Below, piece by piece: positions 33,024-42,527 of a stretch of DNA of 64,000 nucleotides (position 1 is the stretch's first letter; each line of letters opens with the position of its first letter). The position numbers and the translations under genes are program-made. The notes beneath the pieces were generated by a model that searched no databases, had not been told where the DNA came from, and saw nothing but the letters and a program-made list of their open reading frames with translations. This stretch comes from Occallatibacter savannae (GTDB lineage Bacteria; Acidobacteriota; Terriglobia; Terriglobales; Acidobacteriaceae): positions 434,001 through 498,000 of the forward strand of contig NZ_QFFY01000001.1 of NCBI RefSeq assembly GCF_003131205.1. The letters run 5' to 3'.

Positions 33024-34535
33024 TCAACGGACAGTTCCCGCGGGTCTCAGCCGTATCTCTGGCGGAATCTCCGCCGCGGCAACCACCGCCAGCATGGGTA
33101 TAAGCGGTTCCAGCCATCGCTTTACGTGATAGCGAGCCGGACTCGGACAAAGGAGCACAGGGAGTGCCGAATTGTGCGTAGAACTTATAAGAGATCTCAA
33201 AGAATCGATCAGACGCCGGACTAGAGGAACTCCGGAACTCGACTTCCCGGACAACAGACGATGAGAACTGTCCGGCGAAAGAGCCTCCACGATCTCCTCC
33301 TCGAGCGCAGGATCCAGTAAGAGCACGGGCAGTTGCCCGTCCGAGTCCAACAACGGTGCAACCAGCCGTCGTCCAAGCGCCTGGCGAACACCCTCCACGA
33401 GCACCACAAGGTTTTTGTTGACCGCAGCCGTCTCAAGCAGGGTCTCCAGGATGGTTCCCAAGTCTCGGATCGAAACTCGTTCCCGAAGCAGCTGCTCGAG
33501 GACCCGGTTCACCTCGCCCAGCGTAAGCAGCTTCGGAACCAGTTCCTCCAGCAGTTTCGGATGGCTCTCATTGAGCGAATCCATCAGCCGCTTGGCTTCA
33601 GCCCTGCCCAGAAGTTCATGTGCATGCCGCCGGATCATTTCCCCGAGGTGGGTCGTCATGACTGTCACTCCATCAACGACCGAATAGCCGGCTGCAACTG
33701 CCTGCTCCTCCAGTGCGGGCGAAATCCAGGTTGCCGGTACTCCGAATGCCGGATCCCGCGTCTCCCGTCCCGGCAGCGGACGGCGATTTGGATCGGCGGA
33801 CACCGCCAGAACCTGCCCGCCATCCAGTTGCCACCGCGCTACCTCGATTCCTCTCAGCGAGATCACGTACTCTCGCGGATGGAGACGAAGGTTATCTGAG
33901 ATGTGCACAGGAGGTATAAGAAATCCCATCTCTGCAGACAGGTGACGCCGCAGGGCACGTACGCGGTTCAGAAGTGTCCCGCCTTGCTTCTCGTCCACCA
34001 GGGGGATCAACTGGAATCCGATCTCGAGCGTCAGTTCCTCGACGCGCAACAGTCCTGCGAGATCCGCAGAAGGCGCCTGCTCTGGCTTCTTCTGCTTCTC
34101 AATCGCCCCATCCTCCGAAGCCGATCCTTTCACCGGCTCCTTGGCCATTCTTCTTCCCGCCCAGACCAGCCCACCGCCCACCAGCAGAAATGTCGCGCCC
34201 GGCAGTCCCGGGATTAAACACATCGCTGCACACACTCCACCTGCAACGTACAGCGTAGAGGGACGCGCGAAAAGCTGTTGCCGGATTTCGGTCCCGAGCA
34301 ACGCAGCGGAGTTCGCTCGTGTCAGCGTGATTCCACCCGCAACCGAAACGAGCAGCGACGGAATCAGCGTCACCAGGCCGTCCCCGACGGTCAGCACCGT
34401 ATAGGTTCGCGCTGCCTCGCCAATTGCAACCCCCTGCTGCAGCGTTCCGATGAGCAATCCGGCTACGATATTGATCGCCGTGATCAGAATGGTCGCCATC
34501 GAATCGCGCTGGTTGAAGCGCGCCGCACCATCCAT
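33024..34535 (-). pseudogene. flhA: flhA, C-terminal part (FlhA split by in-frame stop; may be translated separately)
   Basis: This 503 aa frame is the rest of FlhA: last membrane helices (TILITAINIVAGLLIGTL, LVTLIPSLLVSVAGGITL, LYVAGGVCAAMCLIPGLPG), the linker, and the cytoplasmic export domain ending EIPPEIRLRPAGTV. It begins at ATG 34535 two codons after the TAA that ends the N-terminal part, in the same frame: EF-stop-GAMDGAARF replaces the conserved EFYGAMDGA. The stop forms the Shine-Dalgarno TAAGGAG just before this ATG, so re-initiation is possible. Apart from the stop, the whole sequence is intact. It is either a nonsense mutation, a sequencing error or a working two-piece FlhA. Confidence 0.85.
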
Positions 34536-34541
34536 CGCTCC

Positions 34542-35129
34542 TTAAAACTCCGCCTCGCGCGCGATCGCGAGTCGCCGGCGTCTGGCCTCCGCTTCATCGA
34601 TGAGCCCGGCGTTCATGTCCGCGTCGATCGCCATCTGCTTGCCCGGCAGCGCGTCCAGCGTGAATCTTGCCGTCACTTCAGCCGTTCGCACCGCTCCATG
34701 CGAAACCACCAGGAACTGGATTGCGACCAGAGCCAGAAACAGCACGAATCCCACAATGTAATTCCCGCCCACCACAAACTGACCGAATGCTTCAATCACC
34801 TTGCCCGCGGCCGCCGTCCCCTCAGAACCGTGCAGCAGAATCCTTCGGCTTGAGGCAAGATTCAGTGCGAGTCGAAACAGCGTCAGCAGGAGCAACAGCG
34901 TCGGGAAAACGGACAGTTCGACTGCTCGACGAATCTGGACTGAAGAGAGAAATACGATGACGGACGCTCCCATGGAGAGCGCAAGCAAAAGATCGAGAAC
35001 CGGCGCAGGGAGCGGAACCAGCATCACGAATATCACGCTGATGGCGCCAATCGGCAACAGATACTCTCGAAATTGCAGGAGAATACCGGCGGGGGCCGGG
35101 TTCGCGATTGAGACGCTGGCAGTGCTCAT
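34542..35129 (-). pseudogene. flhA: flhA, N-terminal part (ends at in-frame TAA)
   Basis: The 195 aa frame is the FlhA N-terminus: membrane helices [55 protein letters not shown] and [18 protein letters not shown], then the conserved cytoplasmic loop [20 protein letters not shown]. It stops at REAEF followed by TAA, where other FlhA proteins have Tyr (TAC or TAT). FlhA is the essential export-gate subunit of the flagellar T3SS. The two parts add up to about 699 residues, a normal FlhA length. It overlaps flhB by 4 bp. Confidence 0.85.
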
Positions 35130-36283
35130 TTCTTCCCCTTCTCTTTCCCTTCGGATCGTTGTTGAGCAACGTTCAGAGAAGTGTGGGGTGCAGTGCCGTT
35201 CCTCTCCCGGTTTCGTGCACGACGTTCACGCAATTCCTCCTCCACTCTCTGTCTGTACAGATAGGCAAGAATCGCTGCGACGGCCTCGTAGAGATCTGCG
35301 GGGATCGCCTGACCGACCTCTACCCACCGGTACAGAGAGCGCGCGAGCGGCGGATTTTCCACGATCGGTACTCCCGCCCACCTTGCCTCCGACTTGATCT
35401 CCTCGGCCCGCAGATTTCGCCCCTTCGCCACAACCCTGGGAGCTTCCATCGTTCCGAAATCGAATCCGAGCGCCACCGCATAGTGCGTTGGATTCGTCAG
35501 AACCACAGCCGCGCGCCCCACGTCCGACTTCACCTTTCGCCGGCGCATCTGCCGTTGCAGTCCACGGATTCGGCTTTTTGTTTGCGGGCTGCCCTCCATC
35601 TCTTTGAATTCCTGCTTCAGCTCTTCGCGACTCATCATCAGCCGCGCTTCTCGGCTCCTCCACTCCACGATGTAGTCAATCAGCGCCCAGCCCAGCAGAA
35701 CCCATGCGGTTGCAGCAAGCAGGCCGTAAACGTCCGCGCCGAGCAGCTCGAGGCGTTTCGTCGAGAAAGGTGGAATCGAAAGTTGATGCGCAATGCGCTG
35801 AACAGCAACGATCGCTAGAATCATTGCCGGTATGATTGATTTGCCGACGCGCGAAGCTGCTCGAAGTGAGAACACGTTCTTCGCGTTCGTCGCGGGATTG
35901 ATTCGGTCGAAACGAAAACCGAGAGCAGCCCCGCTCACCTGTACACCCCCGCCCTGCAAGATGCTGCACAACAACGATGCACCCACGATCGTTGTCATGA
36001 TGATCGCGACCGGAATGCACGATTGAATTAGCGGTGCGCGCAGACCCAGAATCAGGTTCTGCATTCCCGCTTCGCGAGTTGAGCCTCCCGATGCGCTGTC
36101 AAACGCGGCCATCAGGAAAGAGCGGAATGCATCCACCATCCTGCTTCCGAAGAGTCCCATGCACAGAACCCCAGCCAGAGTTCCCGCGGCCGAAGCCAGC
36201 TCACGGCTGCGCAGAACATCTCCTTGCTTTCGCGCCTTCTCGCGTCGCTGAGGAGTTGCCTGTTCAGTGCGATCGTTCGGCAC
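35126..36283 (-). CDS. flhB: flagellar export switch protein FlhB
   Basis: The 385 aa protein starts [20 protein letters not shown], has four membrane helices, and contains the self-cleavage motif NPTH in [19 protein letters not shown], followed by [18 protein letters not shown]. FlhB switches export from rod/hook to filament substrates after cleavage. The C-terminal 45 residues form a highly charged tail. It abuts fliR and overlaps flhA. Confidence 0.96.
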   Translation of the reverse strand: MPNDRTEQATPQRREKARKQGDVLRSRELASAAGTLAGVLCMGLFGSRMVDAFRSFLMAAFDSASGGSTREAGMQNLILGLRAPLIQSCIPVAIIMTTIVGASLLCSILQGGGVQVSGAALGFRFDRINPATNAKNVFSLRAASRVGKSIIPAMILAIVAVQRIAHQLSIPPFSTKRLELLGADVYGLLAATAWVLLGWALIDYIVEWRSREARLMMSREELKQEFKEMEGSPQTKSRIRGLQRQMRRRKVKSDVGRAAVVLTNPTHYAVALGFDFGTMEAPRVVAKGRNLRAEEIKSEARWAGVPIVENPPLARSLYRWVEVGQAIPADLYEAVAAILAYLYRQRVEEELRERRARNRERNGTAPHTSLNVAQQRSEGKEKGKK

Positions 36284-37072
36284 TTAGCCCTTCATTCCGT
36301 TCGCGGCGGCCGCAGGTGCGAGCTGCAGCAGGTGCTCCGCCATGTCAAGTAAAGCCGCGAATCGCGCCTCGATGAATCTGGGCCACAATGCCAGCGATCC
36401 CGTCAGAACACCAAACCCTGCGATGGTCTTCAAGGGAACGGTCAATGACATCACTGGAAGCTGAGGGCTTAGTCTGCTCATCAGCGCCACGGCGATCTCG
36501 ACGAGCATCGTGGCTGCAAGCACCGGAGCTGCGAGCTCCACCGCTGCCAGGAAAATTCCGCTGGCGGCCTGAACGATTGCATGTGAAGTTACGGGAAGCA
36601 GCACGTAACTCCCGAGCGGTACTGCGCGGAAACTCCGTGCCATCGACGCGAGCACAATGCGATCCAGGCCGGCTGCAATCACCGTCAGGCTTCCCATGAG
36701 TTGAAAAAGGTCGCTCATGAGCGATGTCTGAATCGAAGACGTCGGATCGAGCAGATTCACAGCGGAAAAGCTGAACTGCACCCCAACAATCTCTCCTGCA
36801 AACAAAAGGGTTTCATTGAAAAGCGCAAGAATGATTCCGTACACCATCCCCACCATCAGTTCACCCATCACAGAGCCGAACCCGATCTCCGCATGCGCTC
36901 TCGGCAATGCGGCGACGAGCGGAGCGAGCAGGAAGGCGACCGCGCCCACAAAAACAGCTTTCGTGCGCATTGGTAGGGCTGGCGATGAGAAGAATGGCGC
37001 GAACAGGATGATCCCGCTCACGCGAACCAGCGCAAGGAGCATTGCGCTCAAGAACTGCGTCCACTCGCCCAT
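36284..37072 (-). CDS. fliR: flagellar export gate protein FliR
   Basis: The 262 aa membrane protein matches FliR: FLSAMLLALVRVSGIILFAP at the N-terminus, GEIVGVQFSFSAVNLLDP, and a C-terminal MSRLSPQLPVMSLTVPLKTI. With FliP and FliQ it builds the export pore core. It lies in the universal order fliP-fliQ-fliR-flhB-flhA, touching flhB with no gap. Confidence 0.95.
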   Translation of the reverse strand: MGEWTQFLSAMLLALVRVSGIILFAPFFSSPALPMRTKAVFVGAVAFLLAPLVAALPRAHAEIGFGSVMGELMVGMVYGIILALFNETLLFAGEIVGVQFSFSAVNLLDPTSSIQTSLMSDLFQLMGSLTVIAAGLDRIVLASMARSFRAVPLGSYVLLPVTSHAIVQAASGIFLAAVELAAPVLAATMLVEIAVALMSRLSPQLPVMSLTVPLKTIAGFGVLTGSLALWPRFIEARFAALLDMAEHLLQLAPAAAANGMKG

Positions 37073-37081
37073 CTTTCCTCT

Positions 37082-37351
37082 TCAGCCCAGGTAGCGATGG
37101 AGGTCGCCCATCAAATGCATCGCGTACGCGGTTATTCGCCCCAGGAACCATGGCATCCCGCCGAGCAAGATCGCTGCCACCGCGAGCAGGCGCGGCACGG
37201 AGGTTAACGACTGGTCCTGGACGTTCGTCAGGGTTTGGAACAGAGTAAGCACGAACCCGAGTAGCACGGTCGCAACCAGAACCGGCGCCGTGAGAATCAT
37301 GGCCTCCTTCATCAGCTGCCGCAGCAATTCCGACACCAGATCTGGCGACAT
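37082..37351 (-). CDS. fliQ: flagellar export gate protein FliQ
   Basis: The 89 aa protein has two membrane helices and the FliQ pattern LLRQLMKEAMILTAPVLVA and LFQTLTNVQDQSLTSVPRL. It is a small subunit of the FliPQR export core, sitting between fliP (13 bp away) and fliR. Confidence 0.95.
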   Translation of the reverse strand: MSPDLVSELLRQLMKEAMILTAPVLVATVLLGFVLTLFQTLTNVQDQSLTSVPRLLAVAAILLGGMPWFLGRITAYAMHLMGDLHRYLG

Positions 37352-37364
37352 ACGAGTGCGCTCC

Positions 37365-38072
37365 TTAGAAACTTTTCAACAGTGAATGCGCTAGAAGGTT
37401 CCAGCCGTCAACCATGACAAACAGAAGGATCTTGAGGGGCGTTGAAACTACAACGGGTGGCAGTTGAAACATCCCGATTGAGGTCGTGATCGCGGCGGTA
37501 ACCATGTCGATCAGGAGAAACGGCAGGAACAGAACGGCTCCGATCGCGAAGCCTGCCTTCAGTTCTGAAAGAATGTAGGCCGGGATGACGACCCGCATCG
37601 GCAGATCATCTGGCGCGTTCGGCCGCTCCACCTGTCCGGCGGCAGCAAACAAGGCGAGATCCTTCTGCCGAGCGTAGCGCAGCAGGAAGTGCTTGACCGG
37701 TTTCGATCCGAGTTCGATCGCCTCCCACCCCGTGATCTTCGCTGCCCGATACGGATCCACCGCTTCTCGGTTCACGTCTGCGACGACGGGCGCGAGCAGA
37801 AACCAGGTCATCATCAGTCCGAGACCGAGAAGAGTGGGATTCGACGGAGCTGTCTGAGTCCCAAGAGCCTGACGCAGAAAGTGAAACACCACCAGCAGGC
37901 GGACCAGAGGTGTCATGCACATCAATATCGCCGGAACAAGCGTGATCAAAGTCAAGACGAACAGAATCGTCCACGGCGCCGAATCTGACGGCTGGAACCG
38001 CGTCGACAAGTCTGGGATCAGCTGAGAAGCAGCCGGACTCGCCGCGCGCGATGCGACAAACAGCACTGTCAT
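37365..38072 (-). CDS. fliP: flagellar export gate protein FliP
   Basis: The 235 aa membrane protein shows the FliP blocks VVFHFLRQALGTQTAPSNPT, LAPVVADVNREAVDPYR, IPAYILSELKAGFAIGAVLF and IDMVTAAITTSIGMFQLPP. It forms most of the export pore. The N-terminal signal-like segment present in many FliP proteins is short here. It overlaps fliO by 4 bp. Confidence 0.95.
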   Translation of the reverse strand: MTVLFVASRAASPAASQLIPDLSTRFQPSDSAPWTILFVLTLITLVPAILMCMTPLVRLLVVFHFLRQALGTQTAPSNPTLLGLGLMMTWFLLAPVVADVNREAVDPYRAAKITGWEAIELGSKPVKHFLLRYARQKDLALFAAAGQVERPNAPDDLPMRVVIPAYILSELKAGFAIGAVLFLPFLLIDMVTAAITTSIGMFQLPPVVVSTPLKILLFVMVDGWNLLAHSLLKSF

Positions 38073-38368
38073 ACGCAGCTGCCCTCGACCGGGATCGCTA
38101 CCGGCCTCCGCAGCGGATAAAATGCCGTCGCGCTTCCATCCGAAGTTGCAACCAGGAGACGTTCATCTTCGACCTCGACGAGGAGCAGACCCTGACGAGG
38201 AGTCACCCTGAACCGGTCGAGGATCTTCAGCCGGGACTCGGATGCAGCACGCGCTCGCAACCGCGTCATAAAAGCCCCTGCAACTCTCCTGCACATACGA
38301 GCAATCACCGGATCGGTCGACTCCCTTCGGCGGACGGCCCCCATCAATGAATCCTTGAAAGCGTTCAA
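38069..38368 (-). CDS. fliO: FliO-like protein without an evident membrane helix
   Basis: The 99 aa protein occupies the fliO slot between fliN and fliP. Its C-terminal half follows the FliO pattern (LKILDRFRVTPRQGLLLVEV, ERLLVATSDGSATAFYPL). FliO normally has one N-terminal membrane helix and helps assemble FliP; here the N-terminus is basic and shows no hydrophobic helix. It may be a soluble or reduced FliO. Call is mostly from context. Confidence 0.65.
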   Translation of the reverse strand: MNAFKDSLMGAVRRRESTDPVIARMCRRVAGAFMTRLRARAASESRLKILDRFRVTPRQGLLLVEVEDERLLVATSDGSATAFYPLRRPVAIPVEGSCV

Positions 38369-38378
38369 AACTCCCTCC

Positions 38379-38741
38379 TCAGGCCAACCTCGTAATCCTT
38401 ACAGCCAGCCTTTGTTCGATCACTTCAATCTCTGACCAGGCGAGTTGCGTCCCGTGGGCCGCAAGCGGCATGTCCTCGCCCTCCATCCAGCGCGTCACAA
38501 TCACCTGCCCCTGGCTCAACGCCAGCACATCGCGAACCCGAAATCGCTCGATCGGAACCGAAACGTCGACTTCAACCGGGATCCGACGGACTCCTGATCG
38601 CTCTTCAGTTGCGGCTTCTGGTAGTTCTGGAACAACCCCGGCAGGTGTCGCGGGCGAGGCAGTCAGCTCGGTTCGGGCATTCGACGAATTCACCTTCGCA
38701 ATCTGCTGCTCCAGACCGCCGAGTTGGCCCTCTGTCCCCAT
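38379..38741 (-). CDS. fliN: flagellar motor switch protein FliN (short form)
   Basis: About 120 aa from ATG 38741. The C-terminal SpoA domain reads VEVDVSVPIERFRVRDVLAL, SQGQVIVTRWMEGEDMPLAA and WSEIEVIEQRLAVRITRLA, clear FliN features. The N-terminal 50 residues are low-complexity. It is the first gene of the long minus-strand flagellar run. With fliN/Y it makes two SpoA-only type components besides FliM. The start is uncertain: a TTG at 38750 is used in the ORF track and no good ribosome site is visible. Confidence 0.88.
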   Translation of the reverse strand: MGTEGQLGGLEQQIAKVNSSNARTELTASPATPAGVVPELPEAATEERSGVRRIPVEVDVSVPIERFRVRDVLALSQGQVIVTRWMEGEDMPLAAHGTQLAWSEIEVIEQRLAVRITRLA

Positions 38742-38925
38742 TCGGAACAACTCTGTGCATGAGGGGCACCAGAAGGGGCTGAGTGATCTTGGAAAAAACT
38801 CATGATTTCCCGGACACGCCTCGTCCGCAGGCAGGTCCTTCCATCCATCACTTCGCTGCTACACTAGACCAAGAGAATGCCCGAGAGTTTGGTGAACGAC
38901 GGCTGCCATTCGAGGTCAAAAGAAA

Positions 38926-39879
38926 ATGCCACAACAGAATGAAAACAAGAGTCTTCCTGGAACCGGTCTCCGCCTGAAAGTGGGTCTCGCCGAGATGCTG
39001 AAAGGCGGCGTCATCATGGACGTCATGAGCGTCGAACAAGCCCTGATCGCTGAGGAAGCAGGTGCCGCCTCCGTCATGGCTCTTGAACGCGTCCCCGCAA
39101 TGATCCGCGCCGAAGGCGGTGTGGCCCGCATGGCCAAGCCCAGCCTCATCAAGCAGATCATGACGGCGGTCAACATCCCTGTCATGGCCAAGGCTCGCAT
39201 CGGGCACTTCGCTGAAGCTCAGATCCTGCAGGAGATCGGCGTCGATTTCATCGACGAGAGCGAAGTCCTTACGCCGGCCGACGAGACTCATCACATCGAC
39301 AAACATGCCTTTACGACGCCCTTCGTCTGCGGTGCCCGCAACCTCGGTGAAGCGCTCCGCCGAATCGCCGAAGGCGCGGCCATGATCCGCACCAAGGGAG
39401 AAGCCGGCACGGGTGACGTGGTTCACGCAGTGCAGCACATGCGTCAGATCATCAAGGAGATGAGAGCCCTGACCGTACTCTCAGAACAGGAGCTCTATGC
39501 GGCCGCCAAGGAGCACCAGGCCCCGTACGAGCTCGTCCGCATGGTTGCTGCATCCGGCAAGCTTCCGGTCCCCAATTTCTCCGCGGGTGGCATCGCCACT
39601 CCTGCCGACGCTGCCCTCATGATGCAGCTCGGAGCCGAAGCCATCTTCGTCGGTTCCGGGATATTCATGAAGGAGCGCGCCACCCCTCTCGATGTCGAAA
39701 ACGATCCGGCTGAGCGGGCTGAAGCAGTATCCCGCGCCAAGGCCATCGTGATCGCCACCACTCACTACAACGATCCCAAGATCCTTGCAGAAGTCAGCGA
39801 ACAGGTGACCGGAACCATGAAGGGTCTCGCAGCAGCAGCCATCGAAGAATCGCAGCTCCTCCAGACGCGCGGCTGGTAG
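38926..39879 (+). CDS. pdxS: pyridoxal 5'-phosphate synthase subunit PdxS
   Basis: The 317 aa protein is a very conserved TIM-barrel: [20 protein letters not shown], catalytic Lys in [33 protein letters not shown] and [20 protein letters not shown]. It makes PLP from ribose 5-phosphate, glyceraldehyde 3-phosphate and ammonia supplied by PdxT, which follows 111 bp downstream. It is transcribed opposite to the flagellar block. Confidence 0.98.
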   Translation: MPQQNENKSLPGTGLRLKVGLAEMLKGGVIMDVMSVEQALIAEEAGAASVMALERVPAMIRAEGGVARMAKPSLIKQIMTAVNIPVMAKARIGHFAEAQILQEIGVDFIDESEVLTPADETHHIDKHAFTTPFVCGARNLGEALRRIAEGAAMIRTKGEAGTGDVVHAVQHMRQIIKEMRALTVLSEQELYAAAKEHQAPYELVRMVAASGKLPVPNFSAGGIATPADAALMMQLGAEAIFVGSGIFMKERATPLDVENDPAERAEAVSRAKAIVIATTHYNDPKILAEVSEQVTGTMKGLAAAAIEESQLLQTRGW

Positions 39880-39897
39880 CGAATCGCTGGTCCCAGG

Positions 39898-39925
39898 GCC
39901 GGAGGCGCACCGCGTCTCCGGCTTT
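39898..39925 (+). terminator. hairpin after pdxS
   Basis: A 7-bp stem GCCGGAG / CTCCGGC with an 11-nt loop is followed by TTTCGCGTTT. It lies 19 bp after the pdxS stop and before pdxT; it may be a partial terminator that lowers pdxT expression. Confidence 0.45.
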
Positions 39926-39990
39926 CGCGTTTCAGCCTCTTCCATTGCGTTAGCAATTTCTAAGAACTGTTCGAACCAAGGAGAGTCAGC

Positions 39991-40605
39991 TTGCACGTCG
40001 ATCCGCCAAAGCCACATATCGGGGTGCTGGCTATCCAGGGAGACTATGCTGCCCACGCCAGGGCTCTTGCCGAATGCGGTGCAATCCCGGTCGAAGTTCG
40101 AAAGCGTGAAGAGCTACGGGGTTTGGATGGGCTGATCATCCCCGGCGGCGAATCGAGCACGATGCTGAAATTTCTTGAACGCCGCGACCTGTTCGACGAT
40201 CTGAAACAGTTCTGCCAATCCAGTCCGGTCTTCGGTACTTGCGCCGGTGCAATCCTCCTCGCGCGTGAAGTCCGCAATCCTCCTCAGGCAAGCCTAGGTG
40301 TTCTCGACGCAGTCATCGAGCGCAACGCCTATGGAAGGCAGATCGACTCGTCAATCCTCTTCTCTGAGACGAAACTGCCGGGGGACAAGCTCGAAATGGT
40401 CTTCATCCGCGCACCACGGATCGTTGAAACCGGACCCAGCGTTGAAGTGCTCGCCCATCGCGACGGAAGACCCACCCTGGTGCGGCAAGGCAAGCTAATG
40501 GCCGCGACTTTCCATCCCGAACTCACCCCTGACGATCGCCGCGTGCACCAGTCTTTTGTTGATTTGGTCAACTCCGGCCTCCGCAAGAAAATGAAAGCGT
40601 CTTAG
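39991..40605 (+). CDS. pdxT: pyridoxal 5'-phosphate synthase glutaminase subunit PdxT
   Basis: The 204 aa class I glutaminase has IGVLAIQGDYAAHARAL, the oxyanion motif IIPGGESSTMLKFL, the nucleophile Cys in FGTCAGAILLA and the His-Glu end FHPELTPDDR. It feeds ammonia to PdxS. The start is TTG at 39991 with AAGGAGAG six bases before it; the first in-frame alternatives would cut into the conserved strand. Confidence 0.96.
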   Translation: MHVDPPKPHIGVLAIQGDYAAHARALAECGAIPVEVRKREELRGLDGLIIPGGESSTMLKFLERRDLFDDLKQFCQSSPVFGTCAGAILLAREVRNPPQASLGVLDAVIERNAYGRQIDSSILFSETKLPGDKLEMVFIRAPRIVETGPSVEVLAHRDGRPTLVRQGKLMAATFHPELTPDDRRVHQSFVDLVNSGLRKKMKAS

Positions 40606-40689
40606 AGGATGAGAAAAAAGGCCATCCTGTTCCGAAGTGGCCGCGTCCAAGGACTAGTGGTATAGTCTGATCTCCACCAGAGGCTGTAG

Positions 40690-41454
40690 ATGCCCGCGAC
40701 CTTTACGCATTCCCCTGCGGAAACGGAACGGAAAGAGCCAGGAATTGGCGGAAAGCCACCCCTTGACCGGCGCCCGACGGGTGGCGGCGGAGGAGGAGGT
40801 GACGACGACAGGCAGCATGAGCGTCGTGGTCCGCGCGAGTTACTGCACAAGATCCGCTTCTCCGTCTTTTCAATCCTCGCCGCCGACATGATGTTTTTCG
40901 CGATCCTGGTCGCTCTATTTTTCGCGCGTCAGGCTGGCACCCACATGGACCCGCGCACCCACGAGCAGATTGGTGATTGGCATCCCGTTCTCCTGCCGCC
41001 CATTCTCTTCCTGAATACCGCAGTCCTTCTTCTGAGCAGCCTCACCATCGAAATAGCTCGTCGCAACATCTTCCGGGAGATCGATGTCCTCGAGGAGTGG
41101 CTGGGCCTCGGCCATCCCGCCTTGCAGCGCACTCTTCCCTGGATGGCAGGAACACTTGCTCTTGGCTTTCTCTTCTTAATCGGACAGTGGGTAGCCTGGC
41201 TCCAGCTGATTGCTCAGGGATTCGCATTCAACCACGCTTCAACTCCCGCGAGCTACTTCTTCTACATCATCACCGGATTGCATGCCGCGCACCTCATCGC
41301 AGGAGTCATCGCGCTCGCAATCATTCTCGCAATCGTCCGCAACTTCAAACGAGTCGAGCTTCGCCAGATCGCAGTAGATGCCACCGCGTGGTACTGGCAC
41401 GCGATGGGACTCGCTTGGATAGTGCTCTTCGCAGTGCTGGTCATCGGTCAATAG
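40690..41454 (+). CDS. heme-copper oxidase subunit III family protein (orphan)
   Basis: The 254 aa protein has a hydrophilic N-terminus with a run of seven Gly followed by DDD (about residues 31-40), then five hydrophobic helices. FYIITGLHAAHLIAGVIAL and ATAWYWHAMGLAWIVLFAVL match cytochrome c/quinol oxidase subunit III. No other oxidase subunit is near, so the partner complex is elsewhere, possibly an alternative complex or NO reductase type. A -10-like TATAGT lies about 30 bp upstream. Confidence 0.85.
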   Translation: MPATFTHSPAETERKEPGIGGKPPLDRRPTGGGGGGGDDDRQHERRGPRELLHKIRFSVFSILAADMMFFAILVALFFARQAGTHMDPRTHEQIGDWHPVLLPPILFLNTAVLLLSSLTIEIARRNIFREIDVLEEWLGLGHPALQRTLPWMAGTLALGFLFLIGQWVAWLQLIAQGFAFNHASTPASYFFYIITGLHAAHLIAGVIALAIILAIVRNFKRVELRQIAVDATAWYWHAMGLAWIVLFAVLVIGQ

Positions 41455-41463
41455 CCGCTGACA

Positions 41464-42495
41464 TCACGGGATATACACGCCAGTCTTGTTCGGTTCGGCC
41501 ACGATCGTGAACTCGTCCTTTTTTTCCACCCCAAGCGTCTCAGCGTTCGGATCTGTGACCTTCCACATGACCGCGTGAATCTTGCCGCGTTCATAATCCA
41601 TGGTTAGGTAGTGATAAACCGGAAACCCTGTATCTCTGTAAAGGTCTGCAGATCCTCTGAACAGGAGTGGATAGGGTTCGGCGCCCCCTCCGCCGGATGT
41701 CACGTACTCGACGCCATTTCGCTCAAACCTCTCATAATTGTGGATGTGACCGCTCAGCACGATCACCTTCGCGTGCATTTTGTGCAAGTGAATCTCCATC
41801 AAGTGGCGCAGCGTCAGCGCCTCTTTTGACGGCAGATTCGTAAACAGCTGTGACTGTTGATCGACAACCCACGGCGTGTGATAGAGGATGAAGAGAAATT
41901 CCACCTGCTTGGGCACATGATCGAGTTGCGCCGCAAACCACGTTGCCTGCGTACTTGTGCCGCCGGAAGGCGACGTCATATCCAGCGAAATTACCTCCAC
42001 GCTTCCCATCAGAACCGAGTAATATCGGTGGCCCTTCAATCCCGGATAATTCTCGAGGTAATTCGCAATCCCTTTTTGCTCACCGCCCCTGACCTCGTGG
42101 TTCCCAATCGTAGGAAGAACCAGCGTATGTTCCGCCGTCCAGGACCTTGTCTCGTCGCGGTATACCTGCCAGTCACCCTTTGTTGCACCCGCGTAGGGCA
42201 TATCACCAGTGACCATCAGGACCTCCGGCTTCTCTCGACCAATCTGCTCGGCCAGCCACTTCCTGACGCGCGGATTCGTCCCGATCTTCACCAACGGATT
42301 GGTGAAACGCATATCACCGTAACCCACCATGTGTATGGGCATTCCGGGCGCATATTTCGAAATCGTGAACGTGGGATTGATGTCGATCTTTTCAGCAGGT
42401 TGCGCGTGCGCCGCCGGAGCAACTGCAAGAGTGATCGCCAGGCACGCCGCGCTTTTCAGAAGTAAGGTGAGGCACTTCGGAAGCTGTTGAAACAC
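41464..42495 (-). CDS. secreted calcineurin-like metallophosphoesterase
   Basis: The 343 aa protein has a signal peptide (SAACLAITLAVAPAAHAQ) and the metallophosphoesterase motif series: GYGDMRFT, MVTGDMPYAG, TIGNHEVRGG, LYHTPW and LSGHIHNYERF. The layout resembles purple acid phosphatase-like enzymes acting outside the cytoplasm; substrate unknown. It is convergent with the oxidase gene, 9 bp apart. Confidence 0.85.
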   Translation of the reverse strand: MFQQLPKCLTLLLKSAACLAITLAVAPAAHAQPAEKIDINPTFTISKYAPGMPIHMVGYGDMRFTNPLVKIGTNPRVRKWLAEQIGREKPEVLMVTGDMPYAGATKGDWQVYRDETRSWTAEHTLVLPTIGNHEVRGGEQKGIANYLENYPGLKGHRYYSVLMGSVEVISLDMTSPSGGTSTQATWFAAQLDHVPKQVEFLFILYHTPWVVDQQSQLFTNLPSKEALTLRHLMEIHLHKMHAKVIVLSGHIHNYERFERNGVEYVTSGGGGAEPYPLLFRGSADLYRDTGFPVYHYLTMDYERGKIHAVMWKVTDPNAETLGVEKKDEFTIVAEPNKTGVYIP

Positions 42496-42527
42496 AAGCT
42501 CAGACTACCAGAGCAAGCATGATCGTC

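Noticed and set aside
38756-38771. Sigma54-like site TGGTGCCCCTCATGCA before fliN
   Set aside because: GG-N10-GC spacing is met, but the predicted start would be only 4 nt before the ATG with no ribosome site; such matches are frequent in GC-rich DNA.
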